Origin: a virus
IMG/VR virus record: IMGVR_UViG_3300043539_002351
Span: 1 to 42,158 of that record
Length of the DNA: 42,158 nucleotides
Strand: one strand, 5' to 3'
The notes under the pieces were generated by a model. That model saw only the letters and a program-made list of their open reading frames with translations. It was not told the origin of the DNA and did not search any database. The translations under genes were made by a program, and so were the position numbers. Shown piece after piece: positions 14,652 through 22,399 of this stretch; the stretch's first letter is position 1; the number at the start of each line of letters is the position of its first letter.

Positions 14652-15650
14652 CAAATGAAGGAGAGGGTTGAAATCCTACTTCGGTAAGGTCAACTACTCC
14701 TTCATTAATTTTGAATACGTTCTTTGAATATAAAGTATTTTCTTGAAATATGTTGATGATGAGACCCTCGGGTTGATTCTGAGATAGAGATAAAGAAATT
14801 GGGCGGTCTATAGTCCATAAAATAAACCATGAAAGTGGTATAAAGTGATTCACTCTCGATTAGGGTGGGTTGCGGTTTCCGAAAGGGAACTCGAGTAGAC
14901 AGGCAGGACATCATTGAGTCTTAAGTACCGAGGGTAACACTATAGGGAAAGTGATTTGATGACCGAGCGATGTGGGTCGTTTGGTTGAGGTGGGAACACC
15001 AACAAGAGTAACCTGTAGAACTGTTGTGAGAAGTATGGTCATCCAACTATACAATTGCGGAGTTCAATATTAAAGTTGACTTAAAACCGAAAGGTAAGAG
15101 TTCGTACAGGTGGTGCTGTTGTTCTCCTTACTTCTCATCTACCAAGGTAGAAGTTATGTAGTTGACTTGAAATATGGAGGTCGGGAGACTTCAAAGTGTA
15201 GTTCAGTATCGTCTCGTTCAAAAGATGGGATGGCTGGTTGACGGACCGCTACATTTATCATCCACTATCAACCCCTATTGTTAAAATATGGATTCTAACA
15301 AATCAATTAAGAAACAAAGGAAAAGTGTTCGTCAGTCGTGATAGACAGGTCACTACTTAGTCATGAGTTGTTCATGGCCGTAACGGGTCCCAAGCCCAAT
15401 ACGATTGTTTTAAAAGTTCTCTAGTCCCGCAAGGATTAATTGGGGTGGCAACCTCGAAGAGTGATGATTAGAAACAGAGTATATTACGACTCAAGGATTG
15501 GTTAATCTAATTGACCGTGACTGAGAGGTACTTCTCAAAAGGAAGTGGAAATCGGAGGAAATAAATAATCTCCTGTAAAGTCTCTCATTGAAAGGTGTAT
15601 TCTCAACCTGAATGCCACTAACCCTGACGTTTCTACGTCGGGGTTTTTTA
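14652..15650 (+). ncRNA. giant structured non-coding RNA D (about 1 kb), GOLLD/ROOL-like in character
   Basis: No plausible reading frame on either strand, visibly higher GC than the genes around it, its own promoter and a terminator. Strong local stems include AATGAAGGAG/CTCCTTCATT (14654-14663/14697-14706) enclosing a C-UUCG-G hairpin, CTCGA/TCGAG (14855-14859/14891-14895) enclosing GTTTCC-GAAA-GGGAAC, GGTG-GGAA-CACC (14989-15000), GAGAAGTA/TACTTCTC (15028-15035/15129-15136), ACC-GAAA-GGT (15086-15095), TCTAC-CAAG-GTAGA (15138-15151), GAGGTC-GGGA-GACTTC (15177-15192), TTGTTA/TAACAA (15278/15296), GGTTAA/TTGACC (15500/15511) and TGAGA/TCTCA (15522/15533). A possible long-range pair is TTGAGTC (14914-14920) with GACTCAA (15488-15494). 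Size, ornate structure, phage context and a neighbouring tRNA recall GOLLD and ROOL RNAs, which are known to be large, phage-borne and tRNA-linked. I cannot assign it to either by eye. Confidence 0.82.
15621..15650 (+). terminator. strong intrinsic terminator of the 1 kb RNA
   Basis: ACCCTGACGT (15621-15630) pairs with ACGTCGGGGT (15635-15644) around TTCT, followed by a T-run. Ten base pairs with one G:T. Confidence 0.92.
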
Positions 15651-15651
15651 T

Positions 15652-15682
15652 TTGGCCAAGTCCCGAAAAAGTCGTATCTTTG
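15652..15682 (+). promoter_or_regulatory. sigma-A-type promoter P5
   Basis: TTGGCC (15652-15657), 17 nt, TATCTTTG (15675-15682). It begins right after the RNA D terminator and serves the SPFH gene at 15702. Confidence 0.8.
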
Positions 15683-15701
15683 TATCCTAAAACGATATTA
15701 T

Positions 15702-16214
15702 ATGTTTGATAAATTAATTGATTTTCTATTAAATCTAAAAGACGAATTAATTCCTGTTCGAATTATCAATGAATGGGAAGGAGGAATCCAAATGAGAGGT
15801 GGTAAATTTTTAAGAAATGTTGAGCCAGGGATTAGATTTAAAGTCCCATTCATTGACCACATATGGGTTGCGTATACTGTGGCACAAACAGTAGACCTGT
15901 TACCTCAAACACTAACTACCAAAGATGGTAAGAGTATTGTTTTAAAAGGTATTATACGTTATAAGGTTATTGACTGTAAGAAATACCTAATGACTGTAAA
16001 CAGTGCGAAAGACGTGTTAGTAGATACTGTACAAGGAGTTATCCGAGAGATTATTGAGGACTATACTTGGGGTAGTGACATCGAGTTAAACGATTTGATT
16101 ACTGAGAAATCAGCATCTGTCGTTGATGTGTGGGGGATTAAAGTTGAATCTGTCACATTAACTGACTTCGGAATTATCAGAACCTATCGACTTATGTCTG
16201 ATTTAAAATTATAA
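15702..16214 (+). CDS. SPFH/band-7-like protein
   Basis: 170 residues from ATG 15702; an in-frame ATG at 15612 lies upstream of promoter P5 and inside the RNA terminator, so it is not used. GGIQMRGGKFLRNVEPGIRFKVPF near residue 30, a beta-rich middle (TTKDGKSIVLKGIIRYKV) and VQGVIREIIEDYTW then GIKVESVTLTDF match the SPFH (prohibitin/stomatin) fold. Typical members have an N-terminal membrane anchor and form membrane-associated rings; here only a short amphipathic N-terminus (FDKLIDFLLNLKD) is present, so membrane contact is uncertain. An early-type gene; role unknown. Confidence 0.75.
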   Translation: MFDKLIDFLLNLKDELIPVRIINEWEGGIQMRGGKFLRNVEPGIRFKVPFIDHIWVAYTVAQTVDLLPQTLTTKDGKSIVLKGIIRYKVIDCKKYLMTVNSAKDVLVDTVQGVIREIIEDYTWGSDIELNDLITEKSASVVDVWGIKVESVTLTDFGIIRTYRLMSDLKL

Positions 16215-16221
16215 TTACAAC

Positions 16222-17136
16222 ATGACTGTAATTTGGGTTGCTGAAGACATTAATAAGGACGGAACGTTCAAACAAACCAAGGCAGAAGTACTATGTACTC
16301 TGTCTTGTTTGTTATTTATCAAACACTACCATCCTGATTTTAAAACTGTTTTCTTTGTAGACCAATACACCAAAAAATATTACAAACCATTCGGGTTCCT
16401 ACATTTATTTGATGAAATAAATGATACATTATTAGACCAAGACTTAGGAGTTAATCGAACTGTCTATTGGGCTGCGGGTAAGATATTCGCTCAAAATTTA
16501 TTTGACGGACCAACCCTTATGTTAGACTTAGATTTTAGAATGTTTAATGACGTATCTAAATTAGGGGTATTTGATTCAGATATAACTTGTTTATGGTTGG
16601 AAGACATAAGAAATGAGTTCTATATGTCCCCACAACTTGCAATGTCATATACCTATTTAGATTGGAAACTACCATGGGATTCTAACGCGTTCAATACTTC
16701 ATTCTTATATCTAAAAAATGAGGAATTTAGAAAAAAATACTGTGAATTGGCGGTTCAGTATATGAAATCAAACTATAAAGTTATACCAAATAATTTAAGT
16801 AAGATTGAAAATAGTAAGTTTATGATGTTCGTTGAGCAATACATGTTAAGACAACTATCTAAAGAGTATAATCAAAAAGTCAACTTGTTGATTGATGACT
16901 TTTCTTATGATAACGACGGATTAACTAATTCAATTGGTGTGAATTTAAATAACTGCGGAGGTTATTTTTATCATTACGGTGACCATAAAAAACATATGGT
17001 AAATAAGAATCAGTTTTGTTTAGACGAAATTAATACTTGTGTTTACAAAACTAATGAAGTAATAAAAAATGAAGAAGGATTAAATATTTTCAACAAAATT
17101 AATAATATAGATATAAATGAAGGGTGTTTTTGTTAA
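16222..17136 (+). CDS. glycosyltransferase-like protein with DLD motif (copy 1)
   Basis: 304 residues. TVFFVDQYTKKYY, then a helix and GPTLMLDLDFRMF with DLD at about 102-104, and later NTSFLYLKNEEFRKKY, follow the layout of a GT-A type transferase (nucleotide-sugar binding, DxD, acceptor loop). The next gene has the same order of elements, so the two are diverged paralogues. Not assigned to a numbered GT family. It lies 7 bp after the SPFH gene and overlaps its paralogue by 20 bp, so the three are one transcript from P5. Confidence 0.6.
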   Translation: MTVIWVAEDINKDGTFKQTKAEVLCTLSCLLFIKHYHPDFKTVFFVDQYTKKYYKPFGFLHLFDEINDTLLDQDLGVNRTVYWAAGKIFAQNLFDGPTLMLDLDFRMFNDVSKLGVFDSDITCLWLEDIRNEFYMSPQLAMSYTYLDWKLPWDSNAFNTSFLYLKNEEFRKKYCELAVQYMKSNYKVIPNNLSKIENSKFMMFVEQYMLRQLSKEYNQKVNLLIDDFSYDNDGLTNSIGVNLNNCGGYFYHYGDHKKHMVNKNQFCLDEINTCVYKTNEVIKNEEGLNIFNKINNIDINEGCFC

Positions 17137-18070
17137 CTGGACTAAACCGTATCAAGAGAGAAGTCGATTAAGAGGTCATGCATTTAAAATGCAACGTGAA
17201 CAGAAGTCGGATGATTATACGACGACTGACGAAGAATTATTATTTACAATACTATCTGTTGGATACTGGAAAAGATACAATGGGGAAACCAAATTATACA
17301 CTGATAGAGAGGGGTTAAAATATTATGCAAAAAATAATATGGTGGACCTTTGGGATGAAATTGATACTCACACCTTGGAGAATTATAAGGATATAGATGC
17401 AGGACAATTTTGGACTTCGGGTAAGTCGTATTGTATTGGGGTACAACAGGGACCATTTTGTTTTATGGACTTGGACTTCATCATTAGGGAGAAGTTACCT
17501 GAATGGGTCTTTAAATCAGACGTAACAATACCTTATTGGGAAATACCAAGAGGATATTACTATCCAAACGAAGAACAATATTCAGAGGTCAAACATTGGT
17601 CACCTCCTTCAGACTATTCATATAAAATGATGATACCTAACACATCATTTTTATATATCAATAATCCTAAGGTACAAAAAGAATATCTTAAAGACCATAT
17701 GGAAGCAGTTGATACCAAAGATGAAATCCCTGAATGGTTTTGGTTGGTTACGGACCAGGGGTTATTTGGACAAGTATTAAGAAGATTCAATATGAATGTT
17801 CAAACATTAACTGATAAAGTATTTTTGGCGGACCATGAAGGATATGACCCTAAAGTCGGATTGGCTTGTGGTTACTATTATCAGATAGACCATGATAAGA
17901 CCAAAGATAACTTAAATTGGTGGCACGTGTGGACTAGAAAAGTTCTGTATAATTTGGATGAACAGGTTAGAGTTAATGACTGTAAGATGTTTTATCGAGA
18001 AATTGTTGAAAATCTACCGAAATACAAACACTTACTTAATAACCCTCGATTAGAAAAATATAAGAACTAA
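17117..18070 (+). CDS. glycosyltransferase-like protein with DLD motif (copy 2)
   Basis: 317 residues. VNWTKPY at the start, LLFTILSVGYWKRY, ETKLYTDREGLKYY, FWTSGKSYCIGVQQGPFCFMDLDFII with DLD at 118-120, then NTSFLYINNPKVQKEY and DQGLFGQVLRRFNM. The pattern resembles a DUF6734-type family often annotated near glycosyltransferases. Shared landmarks with the preceding gene (PxxxMDLDF, NTSFLYxxN) support paralogy. Substrate unknown. Last gene of the P5 unit. Confidence 0.6.
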   Translation: MKGVFVNWTKPYQERSRLRGHAFKMQREQKSDDYTTTDEELLFTILSVGYWKRYNGETKLYTDREGLKYYAKNNMVDLWDEIDTHTLENYKDIDAGQFWTSGKSYCIGVQQGPFCFMDLDFIIREKLPEWVFKSDVTIPYWEIPRGYYYPNEEQYSEVKHWSPPSDYSYKMMIPNTSFLYINNPKVQKEYLKDHMEAVDTKDEIPEWFWLVTDQGLFGQVLRRFNMNVQTLTDKVFLADHEGYDPKVGLACGYYYQIDHDKTKDNLNWWHVWTRKVLYNLDEQVRVNDCKMFYREIVENLPKYKHLLNNPRLEKYKN

Positions 18071-18093
18071 TTTTTTTATTCGAGATAATTCAC

Positions 18094-18122
18094 TATCTTT
18101 GTAATCACAAAACGATAAAGAT
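18094..18122 (+). promoter_or_regulatory. TATCTTTG promoter and conserved leader of the 18123 gene
   Basis: TATCTTTG at 18094-18101; the -33 position holds only T-rich sequence. The 21-nt leader reads TAATCACAAAACGATAAAGA, close to the leaders at 21867 and 23237. Confidence 0.7.
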
Positions 18123-18404
18123 ATGAACCTACCTCAGCACAACATCAAGATTCAACACGAGACTTTCGGAGTACTTTTGAATGAGACCTTCGTAAACGCA
18201 ACACAATTCAAATTGTTTTTGAAGATGGTTCAAGGATGTATCGAACTTAAGAATGACTTAACGTTTTTCAACGGAACTGATTTCCTTGTTCACGTACCAC
18301 ACAAACACTTGGTTAACTCAATCATCACCACTAGTGTTGATGCATATACCTTGGCAGAACACCTAATTAATAAATCTAAAATGGAGGCGTTAGAAACAAA
18401 ATGA
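18123..18404 (+). CDS. hypothetical early-type protein
   Basis: 93 residues (MNLPQHNIKIQHETFGVLLNE), mixed alpha/beta, no motif recognised. The codon choice uses more C-ending codons than the surrounding genes, suggesting high expression. It begins 21 nt after a host-type promoter with the conserved leader and overlaps the next gene by 4 bp. Confidence 0.65.
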   Translation: MNLPQHNIKIQHETFGVLLNETFVNATQFKLFLKMVQGCIELKNDLTFFNGTDFLVHVPHKHLVNSIITTSVDAYTLAEHLINKSKMEALETK

Positions 18405-18679
18405 GAAACGACGGATTATTCGGGAATCTCCTAAAGATAGCGGGAGCGGGAGCTCTTCTATATGGAGCGTACAAACTTGGTGAGTATCATGCTAATCAAA
18501 AAGTACAGGAAACTTTACCTAAGGTTAAAAAACCTGAGGTGATTGAAGAAAAATCTGAAGAGGCCCAAGTGGTTGACTTAATTAATGAATTAAGACGTAA
18601 ACCAAATAAGACAAGGTCAGATAAGTTTAATATAGATTTACTTGAGGTTAAGTTAAAACAAATAAGAAATAAAAAATGA
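18401..18679 (+). CDS. small protein with N-terminal hydrophobic segment
   Basis: 92 residues. Residues about 6-24 (LFGNLLKIAGAGALLYGAY) are a Gly/Ala-rich hydrophobic segment, followed by a charged helical tail ending KLKQIRNKK. Probably a single-pass or peripheral membrane protein. Four-base overlaps (ATGA) join it to both neighbours. No family recognised. Confidence 0.6.
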   Translation: MRNDGLFGNLLKIAGAGALLYGAYKLGEYHANQKVQETLPKVKKPEVIEEKSEEAQVVDLINELRRKPNKTRSDKFNIDLLEVKLKQIRNKK

Positions 18680-18975
18680 TTACCGTAAAAAATATCATCG
18701 ATTGGTCCAAACCACATGCTGCAGCTATAGGTGGGAGACATACTAATATTGGTAATGATAAGATTGAATTCTCAATAGTTGGAGGTGCAAGAGGTCTATA
18801 CGGTGATTTCGTGAATGATTTTGAGATTGCAATTAGAGATAAGGAAAACGGAGAATTCATTACTCGGTTCTTTTACCCTGATGCTAATGATGATGTAATT
18901 GGGTACATGAGTGGAGAAGACTTAGAAAGTTTACTTAATAAAGTCTTTAAAGAGAAGGATTTCCAAGTTAGATAA
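18676..18975 (+). CDS. hypothetical protein
   Basis: 99 residues (MITVKNIIDWSKPHAAAIGGRHTN). The middle is Gly-rich and beta-like (FSIVGGARGLYGDFVNDFEIAI) and the C-terminus acidic. Third and last gene of the 18123 operon, ending before a UUCG terminator. Not recognised. Confidence 0.6.
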   Translation: MITVKNIIDWSKPHAAAIGGRHTNIGNDKIEFSIVGGARGLYGDFVNDFEIAIRDKENGEFITRFFYPDANDDVIGYMSGEDLESLLNKVFKEKDFQVR

Positions 18976-19013
18976 AACTTGGTGGTGGAATCTGTACAAA
19001 CCAGTACGGCCCT

Positions 19014-19040
19014 AAGGGGAGACTTCGGTCTCTCCTTTTT
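19014..19040 (+). terminator. UUCG-capped terminator
   Basis: GGGGAGAC (19016-19023), TTCG loop, GTCTCTCC (19028-19035), then five T. It ends the 18123-18975 operon and abuts the stop of the convergent minus-strand gene. Confidence 0.9.
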
Positions 19041-19536
19041 ATTGTCCATCCCACCAAATACCAAACCCACAATTTCTATACATAAAGTCATTACAATTAC
19101 TTTTTATGTATTCAACAAGTTCGTCATATTCTGCCCAATCTCCCATGTCAGTCTCGTCAGATATTTGTTCCATGGTTTTGTAAGTTTCTTCACCATCCTC
19201 ACCTGTAGTTAATATCTTAGTGTCACCCCAACTCCATCTCGAAAGTACTGTTGTATCGTCATTCTCTAAAGAAACATGAGGGTTCTCAAGTTTGATGTAT
19301 GCGTATTCACCATAGTCTCCATCATTAACTGTAACTCTAATTCCTTTATCACCATTATATACTTTACTTATTGCTCTTTCAATAAAGTCATCAGCACCTT
19401 CTTCACCAACTTCTTCAACTAAATCAGGTAAAAAGTCCTCTAAGTTATAGTCTACCATTCTGATAATAGAATCTAAGTCAGGATTTGGGTAACCAACCTT
19501 ATTCAATACTTTTAAAAATCTATTTAAATTACTCAT
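19039..19536 (-). CDS. hypothetical acidic protein
   Basis: 165 residues, no recognised motif. N-terminal half helical and acidic (FLPDLVEEVGEEGADDFIE), C-terminal part contains YRNCGFGIWWDGQ. Third gene of a minus-strand operon with 20391-20783 and 19538-20389; gaps of one base between genes indicate coupling. Confidence 0.65.
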   Translation of the reverse strand: MSNLNRFLKVLNKVGYPNPDLDSIIRMVDYNLEDFLPDLVEEVGEEGADDFIERAISKVYNGDKGIRVTVNDGDYGEYAYIKLENPHVSLENDDTTVLSRWSWGDTKILTTGEDGEETYKTMEQISDETDMGDWAEYDELVEYIKSNCNDFMYRNCGFGIWWDGQ

Positions 19537-19537
19537 A

Positions 19538-20389
19538 TTACGTTGTGTAGTAATCAGGTTCGTAGCTGTCGGCTCTGTTATCCACTCTCATTTTTTCAGT
19601 TAAGTTTAATTTTGGTTCGTCGGAATAGAATGTACAATATACTTCATTGATTTTAACCCAGTCTTGAAACTCAGCGTGGCCATCGTCTTCATAGGTTAAT
19701 ACTATATATTCGTCTCTTAATCTGTCAAATTCATATTCGGATAATGCTGGATATTGACTATTTTCATTTAGTGAGAAGTCCCTGTTAATGTCTCTATTCC
19801 ATGTTGCAACTAAATATGCGTCGTATTTAAGTTGGGTTGTTTCAACATCACCGTTACCACTACATTCCCAACATTCATTTTTTCCATTATCACAGTTATC
19901 ACAACTTAAATGACCTTCTCCACCACAATCAGGACATTTACCGTTACCACTACCCTCACAAGCTGCACAATCTTCCCATTCTCCGTCACCCATTTCTCTA
20001 CCATCTCCATCACACCATTCACATGTAACCTCACCAGTACCATCACACGTCTCGCATGTAATTTCACCTCTATCACAGAATTCACAATCAAGTTCACCCT
20101 CACCATCACATGAATCACATGTTTTTACATATTCAGTACCTTCAGTTGTGAATACATTAGCGAATCCTAATGATGAAATCATAGTGTCACCAACATTAAA
20201 TTTACCTGTTGTTTTAAATGAAAATATGTATAAGGTTAACTTAACAATATTATCAGGACCCAAATACTTGAAGTAATCGGATTGTTTTTGCATTACAAGG
20301 ATTAATCCGTCATACACCTCTTGAGGTGTTTCTGACTTAGGTATTAATTCTGATAGTTTTGTTGCTAATTTTTTTAATTTATCATTCAT
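19538..20389 (-). CDS. DnaJ-type cysteine-rich zinc-finger protein
   Basis: 283 residues. Residues 91-176 contain eight CxxC motifs (91-94, 102-105, 112-115, 123-126, 141-144, 152-155, 163-166, 173-176), mostly CxxCxGxG, the zinc-binding pattern of the central domain of DnaJ/Hsp40. DnaJ has four such motifs binding two zincs; eight predicts four zincs, a duplicated domain. There is no J domain (no HPD), so it cannot act as a standard Hsp70 co-chaperone. The N-terminal 90 residues are alpha/beta of unknown type. A redox, chaperone or scaffold role is possible. Confidence 0.78.
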   Translation of the reverse strand: MNDKLKKLATKLSELIPKSETPQEVYDGLILVMQKQSDYFKYLGPDNIVKLTLYIFSFKTTGKFNVGDTMISSLGFANVFTTEGTEYVKTCDSCDGEGELDCEFCDRGEITCETCDGTGEVTCEWCDGDGREMGDGEWEDCAACEGSGNGKCPDCGGEGHLSCDNCDNGKNECWECSGNGDVETTQLKYDAYLVATWNRDINRDFSLNENSQYPALSEYEFDRLRDEYIVLTYEDDGHAEFQDWVKINEVYCTFYSDEPKLNLTEKMRVDNRADSYEPDYYTT

Positions 20390-20390
20390 A

Positions 20391-20783
20391 TTATTCTTCT
20401 TCGTAGTTGAATTTATAACCTAAATTGAAAACGTGTTTTGTGTCGACTTCATAACTAATGTTATAGACCATAGCTTCTGTTGTATAACAATTTGAATTTT
20501 CTCTACTAACTATTTTACCTTCTTGACTTATCACATATTCGTTTACTACATCTCTAAGTTTTTCAGACATCCTTTGTATATCATGCGCGAAATTATACAT
20601 ATCAAAATCTAAAATTCCTTCGTAATCAAACTCAACGTCTACGTCATAAGCACCTAATTTTTGACGATTTTGGTCAGCATATTCAAAGTCAATGAAGATA
20701 TTCATCACATCAAACTGTTTAAGTTTTGCATTTGTTGTAATCAAATACTTTAACTTCTCCGATAAAATTTGTTCATTAATCAT
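20391..20783 (-). CDS. hypothetical protein, first gene of the zinc-finger operon
   Basis: 130 residues from ATG 20783 (MINEQILSEKLKYLI); an in-frame ATG at 20825 lies upstream of the TATTTAT motif and is rejected. Acidic beta-rich protein with FIDFEYADQNRQKLGAYDV; no family recognised. The start peptide is a distant variant of the shared tag (ILSEKLKYLI). Confidence 0.65.
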   Translation of the reverse strand: MINEQILSEKLKYLITTNAKLKQFDVMNIFIDFEYADQNRQKLGAYDVDVEFDYEGILDFDMYNFAHDIQRMSEKLRDVVNEYVISQEGKIVSRENSNCYTTEAMVYNISYEVDTKHVFNLGYKFNYEEE

Positions 20784-20787
20784 ATTA

Positions 20788-20794
20788 ATAAATA
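20788..20794 (-). promoter_or_regulatory. TATTTAT late-promoter-like motif
   Basis: TATTTATTAATATG on the minus strand; the motif ends 4 nt before ATG 20783 and heads a three-gene operon. Confidence 0.65.
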
Positions 20795-20846
20795 CATTTA
20801 TTTTTATATTTCGGTCATTTATCATTTAAACATAAATAATAATACT

Positions 20847-21260
20847 ATGTCAATACAAATTACGATAACCGAAGAAGAAATATTATCAACGCCAAATTAC
20901 TACGATATGGGCAAGAAAGTTCATGATAGATTCTGGCAAGCTAGAAGGGACCAAGAAGGACCCCAATTAGGAGATGAACACTTTCATATGTCTATCGATG
21001 AAAACGGTTTGGTAACGTCTGTAAATAAACCTTGGACCTGTTCTATCTGTAAGGGAGACACTTCAGAGATTGATTATGATTATCTTGTTGGTTATGACCA
21101 TTTGAAATGTGTTCTTGAAGGTCAAACAAAATATGATAAGTGTGTTTTATGTGGGAAAGAAAGCCCTTACACTATATCAACGCATATTGACCTTAGGGAA
21201 GGATATGTTGAAGGTGGAGGACAAGGATGTTTCCAACCTAATACGTGTAAACATGATTGA
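20847..21260 (+). CDS. zinc-ribbon-like protein with ITITEEE start
   Basis: 137 residues from ATG 20847 (MSIQITITEEEILS); the upstream ATG at 20769 sits in the divergent promoter region. CSICKGD at about 68-74, a YDHLKC, and CVLCGKE at about 98-104 form a CxxC...HxxC...CxxC arrangement that could bind zinc; a later CFQPNTC may add ligands. The N-terminal half is helical with HDRFWQARRDQEGP. Its stop overlaps the sulfotransferase start. Function unknown. Confidence 0.65.
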   Translation: MSIQITITEEEILSTPNYYDMGKKVHDRFWQARRDQEGPQLGDEHFHMSIDENGLVTSVNKPWTCSICKGDTSEIDYDYLVGYDHLKCVLEGQTKYDKCVLCGKESPYTISTHIDLREGYVEGGGQGCFQPNTCKHD

Positions 21261-21834
21261 AGCGAAAAAAAGGGGTAACAATATTTCAAAAAAATATAAC
21301 TATCAGTGGATTGCCCCCGAAAGAACTGGTAGTAGGAAGGTTTCAGAAGTACTTGCGTATTATGATTTCAAATGTGACGGTAAGGTTCTTAACTCATTTG
21401 GTTATTACAATTATAATCATGATATTGAACCTAATAAAGAGGGAACCGATTACAAAGTTATATGTAATGCTAGAAATCCATACGGTAGAGTTTATTCACT
21501 TTTTAAAAATTTCTATCCTCCAATTGAAGACAAGAGTAAGGAAGGGTTTAGAAAATATCTAACCGAGGATTTACCGAAGGGGCAAATGATGAAGATGATA
21601 GTACAACCAAAATGGGACAAACCTTTTGATTATGTAATTCGATTGGAACATATGAAAGATGACTTAATGAAGTTACCTTTTATCTTAGATGTTCTAACGG
21701 AAGACCAAGTTGATATATTATCAAGTCATGGTAAAGAAATTGAGGATTGGGAACAATTCTACGATGATGATATGAAAGAGATTGTATATCGTTACACAGA
21801 ACACCAATTTAAATTATGGGGATATGAAAAATAA
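21253..21834 (+). CDS. sulfotransferase family protein
   Basis: 193 residues from ATG 21253, which overlaps the upstream stop; the longer frame from 21109 lies inside the previous gene. APERTGSRKVSEVL (21-34) corresponds to the 5'-phosphosulfate loop (PxxxGTT/S) of PAPS-dependent sulfotransferases. CNARNPYGRVYSLFKNFYPP (71-90) is the 3'-phosphate loop (RxPxxRxxS). Short for the family (usually 220-300) but both donor-site loops are present. It should transfer sulfate from PAPS to a hydroxyl or amine, often of a glycan. The APS-kinase-like gene at 8328 could supply PAPS. Confidence 0.78.
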   Translation: MIEAKKRGNNISKKYNYQWIAPERTGSRKVSEVLAYYDFKCDGKVLNSFGYYNYNHDIEPNKEGTDYKVICNARNPYGRVYSLFKNFYPPIEDKSKEGFRKYLTEDLPKGQMMKMIVQPKWDKPFDYVIRLEHMKDDLMKLPFILDVLTEDQVDILSSHGKEIEDWEQFYDDDMKEIVYRYTEHQFKLWGYEK

Positions 21835-21836
21835 TT

Positions 21837-21888
21837 TTGGTGGTTAAGAAATATTCATTATCTTTGTATTCACAAAAACGATAAGACT
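21837..21888 (+). promoter_or_regulatory. sigma-A-type promoter and conserved leader
   Basis: TTGGTG (21837-21842), 16 nt, TATCTTTG (21859-21866), then the leader TATTCACAAAAACGATAAGA ending at ATG 21889. Confidence 0.8.
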
Positions 21889-22347
21889 ATGACAACTACC
21901 AACACCCCATCAGTAATCAAAGTAACAACAGGTACATTAGCAGGAGACGTATTCTACGGTTCTTTTGACACCACAGTAAAGAACAAGAGAGTCTCTGTAA
22001 TGGTTTCCAACCACATCAAAGATGTAAATAAAGAGTACGAGTTCCGTATCGCAAACAAATGTCAAGCGGGATTCATTAACATCCACGACAGTAAAGGTAC
22101 TGCATCTGAAATGATGAAAGGATGGTCTAAAAATTCTCTTGTTAACATCCAAGTAAAAAACGAGTTCGGTCACTGGATGAACGTTTACACAACCAAAGGT
22201 GGTAAATGGTACTCAATCGACAAAGGGTTCTTGGAAGTGATGACTGTAGGAGATATGAGACAATCATTCCCTGACATGTGTGACATGAACATCTGGTCTC
22301 AATTCGGAGCTAAGACTTGGGCTGACAAAGCCTTCACTCAAAACTAA
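21889..22347 (+). CDS. hypothetical highly expressed early-type protein
   Basis: 152 residues (MTTTNTPSVIKVTTGTLAGDV), beta-rich with Trp-containing loops (GHWMNVYTTKGGKWYSIDKG). Codons are unusually C-ended compared with neighbours, a sign of strong expression. A monocistronic unit: own promoter with conserved leader and own terminator. No family recognised. Confidence 0.68.
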   Translation: MTTTNTPSVIKVTTGTLAGDVFYGSFDTTVKNKRVSVMVSNHIKDVNKEYEFRIANKCQAGFINIHDSKGTASEMMKGWSKNSLVNIQVKNEFGHWMNVYTTKGGKWYSIDKGFLEVMTVGDMRQSFPDMCDMNIWSQFGAKTWADKAFTQN

Positions 22348-22352
22348 AATAC

Positions 22353-22376
22353 AAATCCCCTCACGGGGATTTTTTT
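22353..22376 (+). terminator. intrinsic terminator
   Basis: AAATCCCC (22353-22360), TCAC loop, GGGGATTT (22365-22372), run of T to 22376. Confidence 0.92.
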
Positions 22377-22399
22377 AATAACCTATTCAATCAACAACT

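Noticed and set aside
14638-14914. Two minus-strand frames of about 70 codons inside the giant RNA
   Set aside because: No promoter or start signal on the minus strand, unlikely residue composition, and they cover base-paired stems of the RNA.
14652-15650. Ribosomal RNA fragment, tmRNA, RNase P RNA or group I/II intron
   Set aside because: None of the universal landmark sequences (16S GTGCCAGC core, tmRNA tag frame and TPsiC arm, P4 core, intron domain V) could be found; flanking genes are intact and not interrupted.
15612-15701. Upstream ATG extending the SPFH protein
   Set aside because: It starts inside the terminator stem of RNA D and before promoter P5.
19837-20118. Frames antisense or out of frame to the zinc-finger gene (His/Thr/Val rich)
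   Set aside because: Produced by the regular CxxCxGxG codon pattern; no start signals.
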